A stretch of DNA of 64,000 nt from Sphaerolaimus hirsutus. Its lineage: Eukaryota; Nematoda; Chromadorea; Monhysterida; Sphaerolaimidae. The position numbers and the translations under genes were made by a program. The notes below the pieces were generated by a model. The model made no database searches. It had not been told where the DNA came from and saw only the letters and a program-made list of their open reading frames with translations. Positions 1-12,100 of the stretch are shown one piece after another. The stretch covers positions 14,133,206-14,197,205 of the forward strand of contig OZ038459.1 in NCBI GenBank assembly GCA_964036195.1, written 5' to 3'. Every line of letters starts with the position of its first letter. Positions within the stretch are counted from its first letter, which is position 1.

Positions 1-61
1 CACAGCCAACGCAAAACAATAGTACGAAACAAGGGGGGAAACAGTTCCCAATGACACTCAC

Positions 62-203
62 ATGGACCCGATCAGAATCAGTCACATTCGCAGGCACGCG
101 GCCGGGGGAACTCTGCGGGGAGTCGGGTACCCGGTCCACTGCCATGGGAGAAGTCGACTCTATTTCCGGGGGCACTAGATGGTCGTGTTTGGTGGATTTG
201 CGC
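62..203 (-). CDS. Possible internal exon of an unrecognised minus-strand gene
   Basis: On the minus strand a 142-nt stretch lies between a CTACAG acceptor (ending at 204) and a GTGAGT donor (starting at 61). One frame is open throughout, giving 47 codons after one carried-in base. The peptide begins RKSTKHDHLVPPEIE and is rich in Ser, Pro and Asp; no domain is recognised. Good splice signals on both sides and clear GC enrichment over the surrounding DNA are the reasons for calling it. The gene would continue beyond position 1. It may belong with the open frame at 1455-1871, with which it shares a Pro/Ser/acidic character, but no phase-consistent join was proven. Confidence 0.35.
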
Positions 204-364
204 CTGTAGATAGTTCAGGTTGTACTCACCAATGGGTATACACATTTATGTACATGAGTCGGCAGTAAACGAGTGGTCAACCGGAAAAATCCGTTTTAAA
301 CATGTTCTAATTCAAGAGAATGTATACATTTTTCTATCCTATCATCCTATCATAGTATTGACAG

Positions 365-1137
365 TAGGGTTCAAACGATATGACTTTTCGATATCGATAT
401 TCGATATTTTTTCAAAATTTTCGATATGGATATTCGATATTTTTTTCTGAAACTCGATATTCGATATCGATACGATATGGAACCTCGATATCGATATTCG
501 ATATTCGATATTGAAAAATGGTCGATATTCGATATTTCGATATTCGATATTGCGATATGCTTTTGGTATAGCAAGGCATATTTCAAGTGGCATATTGTAT
601 TTTCATGTGGTTGCACACATGTTTAATCATCTCTTTACTGAAATTTGAATGGTGCAAGTGATTTTAACAAGCTTTACATCACTCAATGGTAGAAAATAGA
701 AGAAAAACATGATGAATCAAAGTGTATCAGACAAATAACAATTGGTAGATATTACAGTTCATCCTAACCTAATTGCTTAAGGGCATGTTGCAAAAAAAAG
801 TATATCAGCGTTTTCTGGCTTCAGATTTAGCACTCCAACAACAATGACATTATAAATACTGTACTTTTACTCATCAAATACAATACTATAAGCACATCAG
901 ATCAACCATAAACATCTCAAAATGAAAATGAAAGGTAAATTTGGGGACACAATTCAGGTTCGATATATCGAAAAAATGGTCGATATTCGATATCGATATT
1001 CAATATTTTTTCAAAATTTTTGATATCGATATTCGATATTTTTTCAAAATTTCCGATATCGATATTCGATATTCGATATTAAAACATGGTCGATATCCGA
1101 TATTCGATATTCGATACGATATATCGTTTGAACCCTA
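365..1137. mobile_element. hAT-type MITE with GATATCG-array arms, copy 1
   Basis: The element begins TAGGGTTCAAACG and ends with its inverted complement. It is flanked by a perfect 8-bp target duplication ATTGACAG (357-364 and 1138-1145), the hAT superfamily hallmark. Both subterminal regions are arrays of the short palindromic motif ATCGATATTCGATAT. The centre is unique AT-rich sequence that recurs in the copy at 17041-17721. The array frames translate to repetitive, meaningless peptides and no transposase is present, so it is non-autonomous. Confidence 0.9.
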
Positions 1138-1247
1138 ATTGACAGGCAGCAACCAAAACCGGTGTGCCACAACTAAAACGTCGATAAAAACGATTGCCGT
1201 TCCCGTTGACTAAAATGTGGGCAAAAACGATTTTTCAGATGACCATT

Positions 1248-1410
1248 GGGCCCACACACGCTAGTTGACATCGACATCAAATGTCAACTGGTGCTGATCC
1301 CGATTCAAAGCTTGCTTACGAATGTAAGAACGATGTGCAAACGCAATCTTTGAATTAGGAACGGAACCAGTTGACATTTGGTGTCGATGTCAACTAGCGT
1401 GTGTGGGGCC
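1248..1410. mobile_element. Harbinger-type MITE (GGGCCCACACACGC ends)
   Basis: A 163-bp foldback with terminal inverted repeats GGGCCCACACACGCTAGTTG, flanked by 3-bp ATT duplications (1245-1247, 1411-1413). Near-identical copies occur at about 4900-5061, 17729-17891, 19554-19717 and 25328-25495. The ends closely match the right end of the larger element at 21923-24715, which probably belongs to the same transposition family. Confidence 0.8.
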
Positions 1411-1454
1411 ATTGGGTGTCTGTCAACTAGTGGGCATCACCAAAATATCCGGCG

Positions 1455-1871
1455 CTACTGGATATCAAGAATCCAAAATGTGCGCAAATTTGTCGTATGT
1501 GATAAAAAAATTGTCGTCGGCCCGTCAACCAGGCAACCAATACAATAACAACAATCAAGAACCCACTCAGAACCATCAGAAAACTGGACTCTCTCAGCCA
1601 CGCCAGACGCACGACCGGCGTTATTCTCGACGCAATTTTCATCGGATGTCGCCACGCCACTTTGGGAATTGTCGTCACTTCTGATCTTTTCGAAGCGTAT
1701 TTCCCCTCCAGTCACGATTCGAGGGCTGTCAGGGGAGTGACCCAATTCGGAGATTGGTTCAGATTCCATGGGGAGCGGTTTGTGTCGCGCGGGGGTGCGA
1801 GTGGGGGACATGTTGCCAATTGGGGGGTTGTGGTGCGGCTGCAAAGTGGTGGGGGACTTTTTGAAATGCAA
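1455..1871 (-). CDS. Open frame of 138 codons, possible first exon of unknown gene
   Basis: The minus strand is open from an ATG at 1871 to a stop at 1455. The peptide is hydrophilic (MESEPISELGHSPDSP, then GGEIRFEKIRSDD) and resembles no family I recognise. A second minus-strand frame overlaps its lower part (1427-1678) and encodes a strong hydrophobic segment (SGFLIVVIVLVAWLTG) followed by RR, which looks like a membrane anchor. Either the frames are joined by an unseen splice or frameshift, or only one is real. It lies immediately next to the MITE ending at 1410. No splice donor was firmly placed, so the gene structure is unresolved. Confidence 0.3.
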   Translation of the reverse strand: MHFKKSPTTLQPHHNPPIGNMSPTRTPARHKPLPMESEPISELGHSPDSPRIVTGGEIRFEKIRSDDNSQSGVATSDENCVENNAGRASGVAERVQFSDGSEWVLDCCYCIGCLVDGPTTIFLSHTTNLRTFWILDIQ

Positions 1872-3196
1872 ATGTGAAATACGTTTAAATTGGTGTCAAA
1901 TTAGTGTTTCTAAAACCCGTTTTAGCTAATTATATTTAGTAGAATTCTATTAAAGTTGCTGTTTTATCATTATTTTATTTTGTCATTGAGTTTGTTTTCT
2001 TCTTTTCATATTCAAAATTTTCATTAAATCACACCTCATTAAAACCTTTTCCATTTTATTTAAATATGTATCTTTTCAGTTTGACCAACCTATTTCGTTC
2101 GAAACAGGTATTATTTTTGTTTTTCATTCATATTTAACAACTCACATTCTGCGGTGTGTGCATGCCACTATTCCCCGGCACATTGTTTTCGTCCGCCCCA
2201 CCGTCGTCCCGTTGCTGCACCTGCATTCTCGTTATTATACTCAATGTGCCCAAGAGCCAGTCTCGCAAGTTGACAAGTACTTTACTCTTGACTGTTGACC
2301 TGACTCTTGACTGCTCTTGACTGTTGACTTTACTCTTGACTTAGCCACTAGTGGAACCAACACCAGGGGTCCAAAAGTGTGAATTGTGTATCCAAATCTT
2401 ATGTTTGTTGTTTGTGTATCCAAATCTTATGTTGTTGTTCAACATAAGATTTGGATGCACAACTGAACCCGTGGGACTGCTCCTGATGCTGGTTCCGCAA
2501 GTGGCAAAGTCAAGAGTAAACTGAAAAGTCAAGAGTTAGGTGTACCTGTCCACTTGCGGGACTGGCCCCAGTTGACCATCTAAACAGACAACAGACAAGC
2601 ATGGGAAAGGAATAATAAGTCAACTTGGCTAATACGGCTAAAGTACAGAGTGTTCAAGTTTCTAGCCATCAATAAATATGAATAACGTCATTGGCAGAGC
2701 CATCAGACATTACATCGAGCACTCAAAATGTTTTCACGATAATGATCAATTTACTAGCATGGGTTCAAATGGTTCACAGGTGCAAACGCATGGTTCGCAG
2801 GGTTAAAACTGGAGCCCGATCCCGAATACCGAAAAATTTCGGGATTCGGCAGTACCGATCCCGATTTCGAAACCTCAATGCCGATCGCGAAATTTAAAAA
2901 ATCGAATCCCGGTCCAGATCCCAAATTGTTTCAAATCCCAATCTCGATCCCGGAAAATTTATGGAAATGATAGAAAAGTTTAAAAATGTGAACAGAAACA
3001 CTTTTTGCACCAAAAAATGTGAACAGAAACCTCCAATTTATGTCACTTTTACGACATTTTTAGACCAGGTGTATTTTTAGACCATTTTTGTGGCAAATCA
3101 AAGAAAAACCTTTAATATCAGAACATGACCAAAAACCAGATCCCGAAATCCTAATACTGATCCCGAACCCGAAAAGTCAATCCCGTTTGAACCCTA
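1872..3196. repeat. Spacer with a foldback and a degenerate hAT MITE
   Basis: No gene is seen here. About 2250-2575 is a foldback with arms GCCAGTCTCGCAAGT and CTTGCGGGACTGGC, related to copies near 25063-25310, 58282-58483 and 61338-61568. About 2799-3196 is a degenerate copy of the hAT MITE with GGGATC arrays: the left end reads AGGGTTAAAAC and the right end CGTTTGAACCCTA. Its right boundary abuts the MSH5 stop codon. Confidence 0.6.
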
Positions 3197-6100
3197 CTAG
3201 CGTGCACACAAGAGACAGACCACTCGGCGCACCTTTTCCGGCGTGCGCATGCCATTTTCGGCCGCACCCCCGGCAGGGGCGTCGCCGGGAACGTCGGCAG
3301 CGGCGCCGCGCTGCAGCGGGGGCTGTACGCGTTCGGCGACCCGGTCCAGGTGCTCCGTTAAATCTTCGAGGCAGTCGATTTTCACGCCCAACATGTCGTC
3401 CACGATTTCGGTCATGCTGCGAGGAGGGGGTACCGATGAATGTCAGGGTTTTCCAATACGGTTAGCGATTCCGACACAACAGCGGCAATCCCGATCCAGC
3501 AGGATTCGGACGGGTATAGATTTAACCAACAATCCAAACTGCTTTTCTGAACTCGGCATCAGTCTCGAATCCTGATCCCGCGAAATTTGAAAAAAATGAT
3601 ATTTTTATTTAACAAGAACGGGATAAGAATCGAGACAGAGAAATCCAGACACTTCGCCAGCCCCAGAGTCCCTTAGCACCCAACAATAACTTGAGCCCAA
3701 ATTAACCTGTCCACATACAACTTGGTGCATTGGTGATTGCCGACGCGAACCCTGTGCACGGCCCTGTCAACGCTGAGCGCGTCATAGACTGCGCGCGCCC
3801 TGTGAACGAACTCCTCGCGCATGCCGGCACCCCTGCGCCATTGGAACGGTGCCAAAATAATGGAGAATATCTAATAGAATCTAGGTAGAATGGGGCCGCG
3901 CACACTGAAACCGAATATTTCGGCATACGCACTTTTCATCTGCCGAATCTGAATTGAAAAATTGCCGTTCAGACGTTTTTAGTTCAGCATTTTAGGCATT
4001 TCATATTGAATTTTGAAAACGTCTGGACGATTTTGGTTCAGCAAGTTTTTTTCTATTCAGCATTTAATTCGGCATTTGTCAAAAACGTGCGTATGCCGAA
4101 ATATTCGGTTTCAGTGTGCGCGGCCCCAATATCGAGGTAAAATAATCTGATAATTGTAAAAATATTTATGACAGGTTGAATGAACGCGTCTTGGACGGTT
4201 GAACTGAAAATGAAATCATTTCAGAAAATAATAGAAAAAGAAATAGCAAATTTGTCAACATTTAAAAAAAAATTGAATATTTCTATAGTTTCCCTCACTA
4301 CAAGTCTTTGTTTTTTTTCGAAAACAGAAAACATATTTGCCCGCATTGGTCATAACCTTCATAAATCAGCGCAACAGATAATCGACCTATATCACAAATA
4401 ATCGACAAAGACAAAAACATAAAAGCCAAAACCACCCCCCATACATACCTCGCAGCGAGGAGGGCAAAACTTGGGCTACATCCTACATTCAATTTATACG
4501 TATATTCGAGCATTTGATCATCGCTATCCTCATGCGACAGCATGTTTACACCCATGAACCGATTTGCAATTTCCGTAGTTTCCGGTAGCAGGGACATCTG
4601 AGTGATTTAAAGGGTTGATGCTTTATTGTGCATTTTTGCAGAATTTTTATTATCGTCCTTGACAGGGACGTACGCTGGGGGGCGGGGACGGGGGCGGCCG
4701 CCCCCCCCCTTGCCCGGGCCGGACAGAAAAATGTGCCAGGAATGGAACTTTGTGAAGCGATTTTTTACCCACTTAGCAAAAATTTTGCGCGCATTACCGC
4801 ACCGCACGCTAGATATAATTCATTTTTTACTTTCCAGAGTGAAATCACCACTACAAATGGCCTCAACGCAGTGCCCGGTACCGTAAATTTAGGTACAAAG
4901 GGCCCACACACGCTAGTTGACATCGACACCAAATGTCAACTGGTGCCGATCCCGATTCAAAGCGTGCTGACGAGCCGACGAATGACGTTCAAATGCAAGC
5001 TTTGAATTGGGAATGGAACCAGTTGACATTTGGTGTCGATGTCAACTAGCGTGTGGGGGCCTAAAAAGTACTGTATCGTACACGTTGGCGTTGGCGCCAA
5101 CGCCAATAGGGTCACGGCGCTGGCGCCAATGAATGGCGCCAGCGCCATGGCCCCTTACCGTTACTACAGGAACAAATTTTAGGGGGGGGGGGCGCCGCCC
5201 CCCCCCGTTCGCCGGGCCCCGTATACAATCCGCCCCCCCCCCGCTCAAAAATCCTGCGTACGTCCCTGATCCTTGACCTGGGGACTGTATTTGCGCAGCA
5301 GTATTAGTAATAGAAAAACGTTCGACATATAGGGCCATAAAACGTTGCCACGATAGCGTCACTTCGAAGATCGGGGGCGGCAGCGACGGAAATGTTGAAT
5401 AAAATAAAATGAAATGCCATGACAGCTTACAGCCACACACACAACACTTTCAAGAGGGGGGGGGGGGTTGTTTCCTCACTTGGCTGGCAGGAAGGGGGGG
5501 GGTAATCCAAGGAAGAATTTTCCTCACTGGTTTGGCAGAGGGGTATTTAAAGGGGGAATGTTTTCCTCACTTGGCTAGCAGGGGGGTATCAAGGGGTAAT
5601 ATGTTTTCCTCATTTTGCTGTCAGGGCGTGATTCAAGGGTCATTTTTATCCTCACTCGGCTGGTAGGGGAGAACCATTCGAGACGAAACTATTCAAGGAT
5701 TTAAAGGACAGGAACTATAGGTAATCGAGGTTTCAATCCCCAACCCATACCCAACAAACCATCTGATGCAAATGGGTGCTAACGAGCACAAAAGGGCAGT
5801 GCCTTCCCTCGTCCCTGAGCCAGTAGCGCAGCAGGGACGCGAGCAGGGCGGCGCCAATGTCCGCCAGCGTGCCCTTGCCGAATTCGTCCAGCAGTACCAG
5901 CGAGCGATTGGTGGCTCGTCGCAGCGCACCCCCCACATGAAAGTGGAGAGGGGGGTTGGGGAGGGGGTTCTTGATGGGATTTGGGGTTACACCCCCCAAA
6001 CGCTCAGATTCAATTCGGAATTTGTTACTTACTATAACCTACCCCTCTCCAATCACCCAAAGTTTGAGCGATTTTGCCATAATTTTCACGCAAGATAACT

Positions 6101-9100
6101 TTTCTCGTCTCCACTTTTGTCATGCAACATCACGTTTTTTACAGTCGAGAGTAACAAACCAGTACATAAAGCTTCCGCCTATCTCAAGTTGAGTCTCATA
6201 ACACACAAAAAATCAAAATCTCGAAAATGAGATTTCCGGTAAAAAATTGAGACAACAAAAAACGTCACACCACTCACTGCGTACAATTCATGCGCGAATT
6301 GCGACAGCGGCTCAGCCACGGAATCGAAAATGTCCACCATTGAGAACATTTTGTCCAGGGTGGGTAGGGCGGCCCTGCGCGCCGGCACGAAGCTGCCCAC
6401 GTGCGCCATGTAGCACAGCACGCCCACCTGATGAAGGGACATTTTTGAAAGAAATTTAAAATTGAAGTTACTGAAAGGTTTTTTTTTGGTTTTGATAGAT
6501 TTTTGTATTTTATTATTGTTGTGATTTATTCAGTGCATATGTGAAATTTTCGTTCGTTACATTTCAAATTATATGAATTCAAAATTGATAGCCGAAAAGA
6601 ATGTGTTAAACTCTCAAATCAAAATCATTTATCGCGTTTAGTACAAAAACAGCCCCGAAGTGCAAACACACCTGCTTCAAGTAAACCGATTTTCCAGAAG
6701 CATTTGGGCCAGTGAGTACGGTAATTCTGCCGTCATCGCCAACGGCCATGGTGTCGTTGGGCACGAAACTCATCCTGTGTTCTAGCAGCGGGTGCCGACC
6801 GCCCTGCGTCCAGGTGTACACATTCCATAAATTTTCCGAAAAGTTTTCCATATTTTTGATTAAAAACTTGTAATGTCGCCTCGCATTTGGTTTCGCTTGC
6901 TTCGATAGTACGATTGGACTAGTGGTGGAAAAGCGGTGTGGCGCTTTTGGCGCTATTTTACTGTAGCGCTATTGGCACTTTGGCACCACACCCACGACAA
7001 GCACCATGGCGCTACACACTTTTACGTGGTGCCAGAAACAAAACCCTTGGCGCTAGCGCCAAAGCAAAATCCCTCTTGGCGGTTGACGCCATGTTGCTCT
7101 GGCGGGGTCGAGCCTATTACGCATGTAAACCCATCACGCATGTAGACCCATTATACCCGCAGGGAAAAGAAAGGGGGGCGGGTAACCCCCACCCCAAACC
7201 TACTTTTTGGCTACTTTCCCCTGAACACAACCCCGCAAAATGCCTAGCTATCTAGGTATCCGCAGCGCTTTTGAGATATTTTACTCTAATTTTCACCCAA
7301 AATCGCTAATTTTTACACTTTCTATAGATTTTCACCTTCAAATTCACTCGATCATGTGTTTTATTGCCTATTTTCAGCATGCCGGGTAAAATTAAATGTG
7401 TTCCTGGTCAACATGCGGGATGGGTTTACATGCGGAATAGTGCAGGCCCGCTCTGGCGCCATTGGCGCTTGGTGCGAGGTTCGGAAGGCGCCATGGTCAT
7501 GGCACTACTTCCATCACTCTTGCCGACCCCAACCTTTCAAAATTTCACTAGTAACGCCAATAAAAACGTATCAATATTTTACAATGTTCGTGGGCACATT
7601 CAAATACAAACACCATACACACCTTGATCTCAATGCCTCCCTCATCAGACACGGTAGGCCTGTTCCATCCGTTGCGAGCGGCCGCCACGGCCATGGCAAT
7701 TATAGCGTCCAATTTGGCTGCAGACCGAACTGCGAGAGTGATCACTCGTGCCGCGGACACGATCCGCTGCCGCAGAGTGGCGGACACACTCGTTTCCAGG
7801 TCGTAGATCTGTGCGGGTGGTGGTTGGTTTGCTAAATGTGTCGGGATATTTGAGGGCGACCTACTTTTGCGGCCCACAGCAGCATTTTAAGGGGCGCCTG
7901 GCGCGCTGAGGCATGGCGTAACTAGTATACCGTATTTCCTCGAAATACCCCCGGGGGGTTTATTGTTTCAGAGTGAGAATTTTGAGGGGGGGTTAAACGA
8001 GGGGGGGGTATTTCGAGGGGGGGGGGGTTTATTATTTCGCCAGAAATTTTTTGAAATCCCAGTACTCAAATGTCGTCTGAAACGTACGCAGACGTCGAAA
8101 AATGCAACAAAATTCGCCATTTATAAGACTCTAAAGACATTCATAAGTGTGTAGACGTACAAACACTGTTCTCACATAACAGAGTCATCGTTTTTAACGT
8201 GTGTTCTGCATTGTCGGGATGACAAACCGCCTTTGTCATTTATGTTCTCTTTACACTAAATTTGGGGGGGGGTATTTCGAGGGGGGGGGGTTTATAAGTT
8301 CATAGTGTCCATTTTGAGGGGGGGTATATCGAGGGAGGGGGGGTATTTCGAGGGGGGGTATTTCGAGGAAATACGGTAATTATGAATTTTGACGCAAAGT
8401 CAAGGCAGAAAAATTCTCCACGGAAAATGCATGTACTAGTGTGTTGTAGATTAAGATTTCATCCATATTTTGACATACCTAAGCATTGTCATCGTGTCAA
8501 ATGTGTAAATACCGCTTGAATTAATCCAATAACGGTATGAAAACCCGAAATGTGAACGCTTAATGCATCACAACTCCCAAATTAAAACCCCAATTGTAGC
8601 CCCAAAAAGTTGCTGGCATGTTTCCAAGACAAACGACTAACCCTGAACTTCAAATCGCCATAATGTTTGTCAAAACGAATGGTGGACGGGGTGCGGCAGT
8701 AAATCTCGTGCGGACCCATGAATACAAACTCATTGCCTTTGCCCAATGTTGACTCTGAGTAAAGAGATTTCTTTTTGAGGCACATTCGACGTAGAAGTAG
8801 AAAACTAGTTCAGGTGAAACTTTTTATCAGCTAGGATTGGCAATATATTTAAGTACATGACGTCAAATATTTGATATCGGGCATTCTTTGATGTCAGAAA
8901 CTCAGGAAAATTTCAATGTATCATCCATCGACATGCAAAATAAATATCGTAGCAACAAACATTGCTTGCAACCTAATTCACACGGATTAAGGGCACATTT
9001 GACACAACCGCAGAGCAACAATTTGACGTAATTCCACTAGTTGACCGCCAGTCATTTCAAGACAGCGGTAAACTAAAGATACAATGTCAACGAGAGTTTT

Positions 9101-12100
9101 AGTTCTAAAGAACGTCATTTAGGTCTCTGTCTCTGTAAAACCGGCTAAAAACGGTACACACCAGTTAACTGAAACGTATATGCGACAGATTTCACAGTAT
9201 CCCCTGCTCAGTAGTAGACTGGCGGTGAACTAGAACGCACCACACCAAATCGCAAAAACGCACCCACAAATTGTTGGCAATGTTCAGTCGTTTCACAACC
9301 ATCCGGCCGCTGCAACACCGCCAAAAAACCGAGCTGAGCAGAAATTTGTATTGAATTTTTTAAATCATACGACAAAATTACACGACCTTTAAATGAAATG
9401 AAATTAAACAACAGATTACATAATTATTCAAAAATAGCTCACCAATGGAAGGTAAGATAATTTGAGATGAGACGTTGGCACGGTGCCATCGGTGTGGAAA
9501 TTTTCTAGATAAGCGGCCACTCGTAGAACGGATTTCAAATGGTCGTACATTGCACGGCCTGCGTTTTGGTAATACGGTGTGTAATGTTTATGTTATAATA
9601 GAAAAGCCTAGACCTATTGCCCATCAGAACCCATTGTCCATCTAGGCCCACTGCCCATGTAATTCTACCCGTTGCACATGTAGGGGGGCATAGACGGGCA
9701 ACGGCAGGGGATTACCAGGTAGCCTTATCGATCGATTAGATATAGAGTAAATACAGTTGAAAATACCTTTTACTCAAAAAAAGGTGGATTCAAGTGAGAA
9801 TAAGCGCTAAAGAGAATTTATCCTATACTCGGCGTACATGATACTCTGCCGTCGCACTGATTTATGTCTCGTGTTGGAAGCGTGCCAATGATTGTTAAGT
9901 CATGCGATTTCCATAAAAAGATGAAAAAAATTCATCGATGTGAATATGTTAATGAATACCATTACAGTGTGCGCAGAAATTCCTGTGCGTATTGGCACCG
10001 ACCCAAGTGCCACTGTTACTCCGCGCACTCGCGCCAGCCTACATCTTAAAACTGCACGCGCTTTTTGGCCCAGGCGCGCGCCCCGTTTTCCCTATACAAA
10101 CTTGTGATTTTTACGACCATTTCGAGGCCCACCACGTGCTTGAAAATGGGAATTGTGGGTCGAGCGTATGCACAGAGGGCTAAAATTATGTGCGTTCTCT
10201 GTCAAATGTAAAAAAACGTAGAAATTTAACTGTCGTTATTGGCGCTACGCACACTGAAGCCGAAATATTCGGCATACGCACATTTTTGACAAATGCCGAA
10301 TTAAATGCTGAATAGAAAAAAACTTGCTGAACTCAAATCATCCGTACTCTTGAAAATTAGGCGGTTTGTCAATTCAGCATGTATTTCAGCATTCAAAAGA
10401 TGCGTACACTTTTTCATGCGGAAACCATTCGGCAAAATCAAATGAAATGTTGAATGCTGATAACGCTCAAATTCGTCCGAATTCGTCCGAATATCGTGCG
10501 CACGTTTTCAAAATACAATATGGCAGCCCCTAAAATGCCGAATTTAAAACGTCCGAACGGCAATTTTTCAATTCGGATTCGGCAGATGAAAACGTGCATA
10601 TGCCGAATATTTCGGCTTCAGTGTGCGTAGCGCCATTGAGCTCACACACAAAAAAAGGCGAGCCTGACGGAACGTTCGTGATTTTTGGGGTTAGCGCTAG
10701 TGGGCATTTACACAAAAGTGGGCGGAGCTTACGCTGACCGCCGCATGCAAAGCAAAATATCTGCGCGCCCTGTATAACAACAATCAATTTTGTCCTCTTT
10801 TTATGAAACTCGCACGCGCTAACCATCGTTGGCACACTTCCAGCGGGAACCACGCGTGCAGGGTGTAAAGTAACCGGAGTATACCGTACTCCAAAAATGA
10901 AAAATTCACCAATTAAAATGTACAACAAAATGGAACAAATTTAGCAGTCGCCGATTTTTATCACATTTATTTACTTATTTAATTACTTGAATTTACATTA
11001 ACATACCGCATTTTGCGTTTAGGTAACTTGGACACACACACGCACACTTAAAAAGAAAACTAAAGAAAACAAACACGCATCCAACTCTGGTTCTACCCCA
11101 GCCAAAACTACAAAACGAGCTTCGGAACGCATCTGGTCGAAATCTGCAGTCCGACTGATAATTTGAACTATTTGCGGCAATTCTCGACTGAAAGAAGCCG
11201 CCAACTGCGCGTGAGAAAATTTCCAATGCGTTGAGAAGGTATTGTTCGTTGTTAAACCTACTTTTGTCTTTATATTTTTATGCCACTGTATTAAATGGGG
11301 AAATTAATTGCCCAATAATGCTCTGGACAATTGTTTTCCTTTGTTCACGTGCATCACACAATCACTTTATTCAATTAGCTAGTTTGTTCGATTCGACAGC
11401 ACGGTCATATCGTCCGCACGCTATGCAGTTTTTTGAAGAAACACTTCACCACGACGTCATCGTTAAATGGTTCCTAAAACGACTCAGGCAAAAACATTCA
11501 TCCTTGTATGCGTCCCGCCTTTTAGTTTTGAAATAGTTTTTTCTTTTTTTTTGTGAAAGTGCATGCATAAGCAACCTGCTCGCGCGTTATCGACTAAGAG
11601 ATAAGTAATTTTGGACGCATACGTTGCGGTCCGCCGAGTGTACTGGTGGATTTTATCAGGGGGTAACTATAACACGAGGGAGTCAAGTCAAAAACGCACA
11701 TTATAGAATAAAAACCACAAAAAGATCCCCCCTCATCAACTTCATGCAAAGCGCCATTAATGTCGGGCTTGATGGAGCCGAGCATGACGCCCATGTGCAC
11801 GCAGTTGTACACGGTCTTGTACAGGCTGCACCAGTCGGCCACCGACACGCTCGACGAACTGCCCATGCGGCGCAGAATGCCCTGCCATGAATTTTAGTGG
11901 TGTGAAGAGACTTCGTTTCGGGAAATTTTGAACCTGTGTGTGGCTTTTTAACTGGATGCCCCCAGGAGTGAAAGGTCATTGTTACTAGTGTTCCAAAAAT
12001 GGGTGTTCAGAAAATATAATTAGGTAAATTATATAATCTAAAAAAATCGCTCTAAAAATGAAATAAAAACTCTCTGAAAAAAATGCAGGGAAATATGAGA

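Noticed and set aside
342..1138. Open frames rich in Ile, Ser, Asp, Tyr and Arg (SISNIEYRY type) at 342-626 and 941-1138, and at 17449-17748
   Set aside because: They are translations of the GATATCG arrays in hAT MITEs and are open in several frames on both strands.
3243..3575. Plus-strand open frame opposite the last MSH5 exon
   Set aside because: The minus strand continues the MSH5 C-terminus in phase; the plus frame is its shadow.
5042..5440. Minus-strand 132-codon open frame
   Set aside because: It is created by G/C runs and GGCGCC arrays of a hAT MITE inside an MSH5 intron.
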